64,000 nt of DNA from Triangularia verruculosa (taxonomy: Eukaryota > Ascomycota > Sordariomycetes > Sordariales > Podosporaceae), in NCBI GenBank assembly GCA_033296885.1, contig MU863894.1, positions 124,001 to 188,000 of the forward strand, given 5' to 3'. Positions 58,450 through 64,000 of this stretch are shown here, one piece after another. Positions within the stretch are counted from its first letter, which is position 1, and each line of letters begins with the position of its first letter. The notes under the pieces were generated by a model, which saw only the letters and a program-made list of their open reading frames with translations, made no database searches and was not told where the DNA came from. Both the position numbers and the translations under genes were made by a program.

Positions 58450-59150
58450 ACACTGTCTCTAACAGGCTGATGAACCTTTTATCCAGAAAGGTATGGACCT
58501 TGTCTCTGCTATCGGTAGCATCGAAATACCTAAAGCTTTCCACATGGAACATGCACTAGAGGTTCATCCATTGGCGGTCCGTCAAACTGAACCACGCGAG
58601 CGAGTCTATGGCTCTTCCCGAACCACTCTCCAATAACACCATGTAAGCATTAAGCAATGAACTCCCAACTTACTCATCGATCCGCACTGGACTTGAGCAT
58701 GTGGCGCCAAGGCCACCTCCTCGATAACCCAAACTCGTCTAAACCACGCCCTATGTAGAAGCAAAAAAACAGATGTCGTGCACGGCAGCCCCAACAACGG
58801 ACAAACAGCCTTCTCACTCATCTTCACCAACGTCACGCCTCCTCCTGAGAGGTTTTGGGCAACCTTTGCAAGATTCGGAGCGCCGTCCTAGAGAACTCAT
58901 CTTGAGGCCCCAACGAGATAGTCACATTCTGAGAAGACGAGCAAATCTTCCCCATAATGGCCACCTGCCCCTTTTACAGTCAATTTAGGCCCGATTAATA
59001 ATTACAGACTGCATCAATCCAGATTTCGTTGGGCAGCTTCGAATGACGATGAGGCGAATGCAAGTGGGTTTCGAGAGAGCTGTGTATACATCGACACTCG
59101 CCCATTTCTCAGCATGTTGGGAGGTTGCCATAGGTAAGTGAACAATGAAT
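58450..59150 (-). pseudogene. Decayed HET-domain gene
   Basis: Reading down the minus strand, broken frames give, in the correct order, ETHLHSPHRHSKLPNEIWID followed by AVC, then VAIMGKICSSSQNVTISLGP, FSRTALRILQRLPK, AWFRRVWVIEEVALAPHAQV and FRYFDATDSRDKVHTFLD. These correspond to the WIDAxCINQ, QVxxMxxIY, WLG, WFxRxWVxQE and ATDxRDK motifs of heterokaryon-incompatibility proteins. Stops and frame shifts (for example right after AVC) separate them, so no functional protein is made. Intact HET proteins trigger non-self recognition cell death when unlike fungal strains fuse. The decay shows no AT bias, unlike the RIP-damaged block. Confidence 0.75.
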
Positions 59151-60017
59151 AGACTGACAGTCAAGAAGGCGTGTAACACACGAAAATAATTTGGAAACCA
59201 TATGAAGGCTCCGTTTCATATTCTTCATCAACTGAAATGTTTTGAGGGACGGATGAAGTTCTGTGTCCAAGAAATGAGGCGCGGGAGCCCAAAAGGGAGC
59301 CCAGAAGGAAGCCCAAAAGGGAGCCTGATATCTAGGTCGGCGTTAATAAGGCATATCAATGAGCGACGAGAGCTGCTCAATGTAGCCCACTAGGCGAAGC
59401 CACGACTGGTCGCAGCCCTGCTATTTCATTATCCATATACAAAAAGCCATGAATGGATTCGGGGGCCTCGTGTTGTAAGCCAGGGCGATACTGCGTAGTT
59501 GGGAGGTAACTGGAAACTAGCAAGATTTGAACTGTCTTTGAACAAAGTTTGAAGTTGTAAGACTGGCAGGACCAGGGACTAATAAGTGAGGTGGCGCACG
59601 GACCAGCCCCTCTATCGTCTGAAAATGCGAGCGTGAATGGGGAACTTGTGAAAGGAAACATGGAGACACTACCTACATCAGACGTAAGTGATGGGATGAT
59701 TTCATGCGTGCAGGGTAGAATGTGTGAATATGTTGATTGGATGTTCTGTATCTCTAGAGGAGCAAAACGGACGGGGTTACACGACGTTTGGTCTCAGGAG
59801 CGTGGGAGTGGCAATCAGGCCCACTTTAAGTTTAATGGCCCAGTCGCGTTCAGCAAAGAAAGTCGCGTCCTGCATCACCGTCTGCGCTTCTCAAAAGGTT
59901 GGGTCGTCCTTGTCCTTGTCCCCCCCAAATATCAATCAACAAGCACAACACACACATAGCCTAGGTTCGCCGCATGTCAGTCCGACTTGCTGTCTTCGGC
60001 CGCACTCAGCATCAAAA
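59151..60017 (+). promoter_or_regulatory. RAD18 upstream region
   Basis: No gene supported. An in-frame ATG at 59724 would extend RAD18 by 98 residues, but that segment is unlike the family and probably untranslated. The final stretch is C/A-rich (CACAACACACACATAG near 59945-59960). Confidence 0.45.
59283..59325 (+). repeat. 12-bp tandem repeat, about 3.6 copies
   Basis: Units GGGAGCCCAAAA, GGGAGCCCAGAA, GGAAGCCCAAAA and GGGAGCC follow without gaps. Confidence 0.85.
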
Positions 60018-61562
60018 ATGGAGATAGAGGTGTCAGATCCGACCGACTGGCTGGGAACACCACTTGCCCACTTGAAGCCCGTCGAAGAGGCCTTCCGCTG
60101 CCACGTGTGCAAGGAGTTCTTTACCTCACCCATGCTGACATCATGCAACCATACATTCTGCTCGCTTTGCATCAGGAGATGCCTCAACGCCGACAGCAAA
60201 TGCCCGCTTTGCAGAAAGAACGATGACATCTCCAAACTACGGGGCAACTGGGCCTTGCGAGAGGCCGTCGAAGCCTTTGTGGGAGCTCGAGATGCAGTTC
60301 TCAAATTTGCAAGAACACCCGTACCAACTGCGCCATCAAAATCACCCAAGCGAAAAGCTGCCGAAGTGGACGACTCTGACGACGAGTTTCAAGAAAGCAA
60401 ACGACCGAGGAGGTCTACGAGAAACCGCAAGGCAAAGGGGTCAGAAACATCCAGTCAGATTACGATTGAGGATTCGGAGGGCGAACTGCCAGAAAGCATT
60501 GACGTGGAAGACGAATATGTGCCAGAGCCCAGTATGTTCAAGGTTGACTCTCAAGTTGCTGGCGACGAAGTTAACCGATTCTCAGATGATGGACTCGTTG
60601 CGTGCCCGATATGCGAACAGCGAATGAAGGAAATTCTTGTGGATAGGCATCTTGACACTTCGTGCCCAGGCGAGCCTCAACCTCAGCCGAAGCACACTCC
60701 GACAGCCAACCGCTCGGTCGGCCATACTCTCCGATCACCCCCCAAGAGACCGCCAGCAGCCCCCACCAAAGCCCCTGAGCGTCTTCCGACGCTCCAATAC
60801 TCCATGGTAAAGGACCAGGCTCTTCGCAAGATTATGCGGGATCTCGGTCTCTCCACTTCCGGCAACCGACCAATGCTCGAGGCAAGACATAGGGAGTGGC
60901 TTACACTTTGGAACGCGAACTGCGATTCCGCCCATCCCAAAACCCGCGCAGCTCTATTTCAGGATTTGCAGGCGTGGGAAAGGACCATAGGCACCATGGC
61001 ACCCACCGGTTCCAAAGCAGCCAGCACGGGCGCCCAAATCAAGGACAAGGACTTTGACGGTGGAGCTTGGGCGGCAAAGCACGACTCCTCCTTCAAGGAT
61101 TTGATTGCGAATGCAAAGAGAACTAGGCAGCTGGCCGAGCAAAAGGCCAAGGAGGCTGCTGCCGAGGAGGCCGCAAAGCAAGAAGCACTCTCGTCAGCTC
61201 CCAAGTCTCCGGTAGCCCCAACGTCGACACTAGCAGCGGCGGAACCGGCTCCGTTGGCGCAGACACCAGTGAGGCCGATACAACCGCCAGCACCTCCACC
61301 GAACCAAGATTATAATGTAACGGGGGAGACATTACGTGGAAGTCAACAAGCCGTCATGGCTGCCGACCATTCTACGGTAGCACCGCCACCACCCCCGCCA
61401 TATTCTCGCCCTGAGCAATGGCAACACCAACCTCCTCCAGCGCGGGCCTACCAGCAACAGCCGCAGCAACCAACACAGTACCAGCAGCCACATTTGGTCC
61501 CCTCATACTCACACCACCCTCTACCCCCACACCCCCGAGGGCCTGAAAATTATAAGCATTGA
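60018..61562 (+). CDS. RAD18: Postreplication repair E3 ubiquitin ligase Rad18
   Basis: A single exon of 514 residues. The RING finger (FRCHVCKEFFTSPMLTSCNH, TFCSLCIRRC, SKCPLCRK) lies at about 25-70. A UBZ4-type zinc finger follows (VACPICEQRMKEILVDRHLD, TSC) and then a SAP-like DNA-binding segment (LRKIMRDLGLSTSGNRPMLE, ARHREWLTLWNANCDS). The C-terminus is a Pro/Gln-rich tail. Rad18 with Rad6 monoubiquitinates PCNA at stalled forks and so opens translesion synthesis; the Neurospora counterpart is uvs-2. The start at 60018 is chosen because the conserved N-terminus begins there (DWLGTPLAHLKPVEEA). Confidence 0.95.
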   Translation: MEIEVSDPTDWLGTPLAHLKPVEEAFRCHVCKEFFTSPMLTSCNHTFCSLCIRRCLNADSKCPLCRKNDDISKLRGNWALREAVEAFVGARDAVLKFARTPVPTAPSKSPKRKAAEVDDSDDEFQESKRPRRSTRNRKAKGSETSSQITIEDSEGELPESIDVEDEYVPEPSMFKVDSQVAGDEVNRFSDDGLVACPICEQRMKEILVDRHLDTSCPGEPQPQPKHTPTANRSVGHTLRSPPKRPPAAPTKAPERLPTLQYSMVKDQALRKIMRDLGLSTSGNRPMLEARHREWLTLWNANCDSAHPKTRAALFQDLQAWERTIGTMAPTGSKAASTGAQIKDKDFDGGAWAAKHDSSFKDLIANAKRTRQLAEQKAKEAAAEEAAKQEALSSAPKSPVAPTSTLAAAEPAPLAQTPVRPIQPPAPPPNQDYNVTGETLRGSQQAVMAADHSTVAPPPPPPYSRPEQWQHQPPPARAYQQQPQQPTQYQQPHLVPSYSHHPLPPHPRGPENYKH

Positions 61563-62226
61563 CCCAACACTGATCCAAGAGGCTATTACTGAGTCAGCAG
61601 AACTCAGTAACAAGGGCGTCTTTGACCTGGCCTTCATTGCGTTTTGTATTATTATATATGTAGACAGATCTGATCCAATTTCTGAGCGTCAGACGACCGA
61701 TAATTCGTCTCGGTCTGGCAAGGGGTGGGTTGGTAGTTTTAGACATGAGATAAAGGGGTAATTCAGGTTGCGTAGAGGCCTTCTTTGCTTAACCGTCATG
61801 GATCTTTGCCGAATCCGCTTTGTCAAAGATATAAATACGCAGCCTCGGACATCGGTCCTTTTAGAGAGGAGAAAGAGGGCAGGCATAGTACGAAACCAAA
61901 TGATATTTCCTACATTTTGTTGGCGTCCGACAGATAGTCCAACTTGAATGATGTCCCGGCTACCTTTGTTTCCAAACAACGTTATCCAGCGTTTTCACAA
62001 GAAAAATGCTCAACGCCATGCTTCCCAACTCCTGCGCCATGCCATAAATGTGTACTCGAAAGCCCCTGATCATGGAAAATCTGACTGGTCGTAAAAATCG
62101 TGAAACTTTTGGACCACGACGACATGCCGTCACAGCGCAAACCCCGTCAAGCATGAACTAGTATACACAGATTCGAATTAGCATACATGTATTGACATAA
62201 AACCCCTTGTACCAGACCACGAATTA
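61563..62226. other. Convergent intergenic region RAD18/CHM7
   Basis: 664 bp of 3' flanking sequence of converging genes; nothing else recognised. Confidence 0.55.
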
Positions 62227-63684
62227 TTAACCGAGAGTAAGCCTACCCATCATAGCCTCCGCCTCATCGGTCTCTTTATCTTTGACAGGGACACTGCCAG
62301 GCACTTGGCCAGCAGCCTCCAGCCTCTTGCGCATTTCCTCCGCCTCCTTCTGCTCCTCCTTCTCCCTCTCCTCGGCTGCCTTCTTCTCCTTCTCCTCTTC
62401 CTTCTTTCTCTCCTTCTCCTTCTCCTGTTTCTCCATCTCGGCGAGTTCATCGTCAATCTCAGCCTCGTCCAGCACAGCGGTTCCGCTGGCCTCGGCAAGG
62501 ATCTTGCCAACCTCGTCTGCATCCGCCATCTGCTCCCTGAGTCTGTCGACAACTTCTTCTACTCTCTCCACGCCACCGGCCTTGGCCGTGAGACTCTTGA
62601 GCGCGTCTGATGATGACTCCATGACCTTGACGATCTGGACATTGTCGCTTGCCTGTTCGAGCTGGGTTTGGACCTGCTCCAGTTGGTCGACTGTGGCGTA
62701 TCGCTTCTCCAGCGTCTGCTCGGCCAACTTCTTGCTCTTGAGCGCCGCCAACGCCGCTACTCGGTTTTGCTTCGTGACTGCCTCCTTGGCCTGTGTCCCA
62801 AGCTCCTCGACTCGTTTCGACAAGATGACCGTCTGGTGCGTCAAGGATACCAGCAATTCCTTGAGCTGGGCGATCGAGGCGTCCTCCTCTGTCAGGCCCT
62901 CTGCCTCTCCTTCTCCGTCCTTGATCTTGACCGTCTTCCCGTCATACTCAATCATTTGTTTGTCCCGCGCCAAAAAGACCAACAAAACATCCATATCCGT
63001 CTCCGACAACTCCTTCCCGCCTTCTACTAGCTGATCATTGAAAACCTTGGCAAAATGGGCTCTGGTGAATGTCCTCTCAAACCGACCCTCTGTCTCCTTG
63101 ATGCCCTCCCCAAAAGCCTTGCCCGCCCCCTCAACATTTTCCACTACTACGAACTGCCCCGCCGGTACTTTGTCTCCGCTGCCCCTCAAGAAATCCGTCA
63201 CGCCGGCCGTCTTGAGAACCCATCCGGCCAACCCCCAGACCGACCAGGAGCGGGAGTAGATGCTCTCTTTCTGCTCGAGGAACTGCCTGAGCGGGACTAG
63301 CTCCTTGTTTTCCACAGCCTCTTTGATCACTAAGCCTAACGATAACGGGCGACCGTACTGCTTTGTCTCGAAAGCGCTGACCAGTCTCTCATCCGTGTTC
63401 AAGACAAGCAGGGAGGGTTTACTGGACGACGTTGGTGGTGGTGCGAGCCCTGATTTGGCTACTTTGGCAAGGGCGCGACGCCAAGCAGAGATATTGGCGG
63501 CATAGCCGTCGGGATTGAGGGTTCGTTGGGCGGCGAAGGAGGAATACAGGGCTGGCAAGCGGGCTCTGTTGCATCCTTGTCAGTAGAGGAAGATAGGACT
63601 GTGAAATAATATGAAGACGGACTTCCGGAAAGATGGTTCATTTTCGACTAGATAGTCTAGAAGTGACTGAGATTTCTGAGGCAT
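62227..63684 (-). CDS. CHM7: ESCRT-III-like nuclear envelope protein Chm7
   Basis: Two exons (63684-63623 and 63565-62227) give 466 residues, close to human CHMP7 and yeast Chm7. The N-terminal half is winged-helix-like (LPALYSSFAAQRTLNPDGYA, LSETDMDVLLVFLARDKQMI). The C-terminal half is a Snf7 helical domain (IAQLKELLVSLTHQTVILSK, ALAALKSKKLAEQTLEKRYA, VEEVVDRLREQMADADEVGK) with an acidic segment (EIDDELAEME) and a Lys/Glu-rich helix. Chm7 is recruited to the inner nuclear membrane to seal the envelope and to survey nuclear pores. Exon 1 adds MPQKSQSLLDYLVENEPSFR. The intron donor is the unusual GTCCGT, but frame, branch point (CTGAC) and homology support the join. Confidence 0.92.
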
Positions 63685-64000
63685 GTTGACTGACAGTACC
63701 AGTGATGAATTGCTGGTACGTAAGACTTGGCCGACAAAGGTCGGAAGGATGGCGACGAGCTGGGCAACCAGCCAGCCTTGGAAAGGAGGATGTGTCGTAC
63801 TGAGAGCGACGCGCTAAAGAAGTCCAAGCTACCAGTAATTGGGCAGCAGAAGCAGCAATAACAACTGAGAGTCCGCTAGTCCTCAAGTTGAGCTTACAGA
63901 TAAGGTTGAAGGATAACAGGCGATAGATAGACAATGACGTGGTGCAGGGACCGTGTTGACTGGGGTCAGGGTTCTTTATCTTATCAGCGTGTCATAGCAC
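63685..64000. other. CHM7 upstream region to window end
   Basis: 316 bp with only a minus-strand frame lacking features; probably the CHM7 promoter and leader. Confidence 0.5.

Noticed and set aside
59724..60017. N-terminal extension of RAD18
   Set aside because: The family start is at 60018; upstream residues are unlike Rad18 and the region reads as leader.

Overview
This is nuclear DNA of a filamentous ascomycete, most likely a sordariomycete. The genes are GC-rich and carry several short introns (about 55-80 bp) with GT..AG ends and CTAAC/CTGAC-type branch points. Their products match fungal families: NDE1-type external dehydrogenase with an EF-hand, Nma111, Urk1, Gid8, Chm7, ear-less AP-2 beta. 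One large AT-rich block shows CpA-to-TpA decay on both strands, the signature of repeat-induced point mutation (RIP). No tRNA, rRNA or CRISPR locus was found.

Layout. 1-7326: a gene-poor start with a 255-bp MITE-like element, then RLP24 (+), YPT6 (-) and NOP53 (+); two of the three act in 60S ribosome assembly. 7327-19351: a 12-kb AT-rich nested repeat. Its outer limits are inverted repeats of at least 62 bp flanked by TA. Inside is a 7,549-bp Ty3/gypsy chromovirus with 391-bp LTRs and a perfect 5-bp target duplication, reading on the minus strand. A decayed extra ORF lies antisense between its pol and its 3' LTR. A second, copia-like solo LTR lies nearby.

19352-39237: NMA111 (+), a four-helix MARVEL-like membrane protein (+), APL1 (-), EMC4 (+), NDE1 (+), URK1 (-), GID8 (+), NDUFS4 (-) and ATP17 (+). 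NDE1, NDUFS4 and ATP17 all serve mitochondrial electron transport or ATP synthesis, and the last two share a 418-bp divergent promoter region.

39238-64000: a 1,274-residue disordered RGG-box protein (+), a fold-type I aminotransferase (+), a 972-residue J-domain protein (-), the INCENP/Sli15 scaffold (-), a decayed HET-domain pseudogene (-), RAD18 (+) and the nuclear-envelope ESCRT-III protein CHM7 (-).

The protein genes are mostly single-copy housekeeping genes. The accessory material is the RIP-damaged block, the MITE, the HET pseudogene and a small 12-bp tandem repeat. Gene models were built by hand from splice signals and reading-frame continuity; every multi-exon model given a residue count sums to a whole number of codons.
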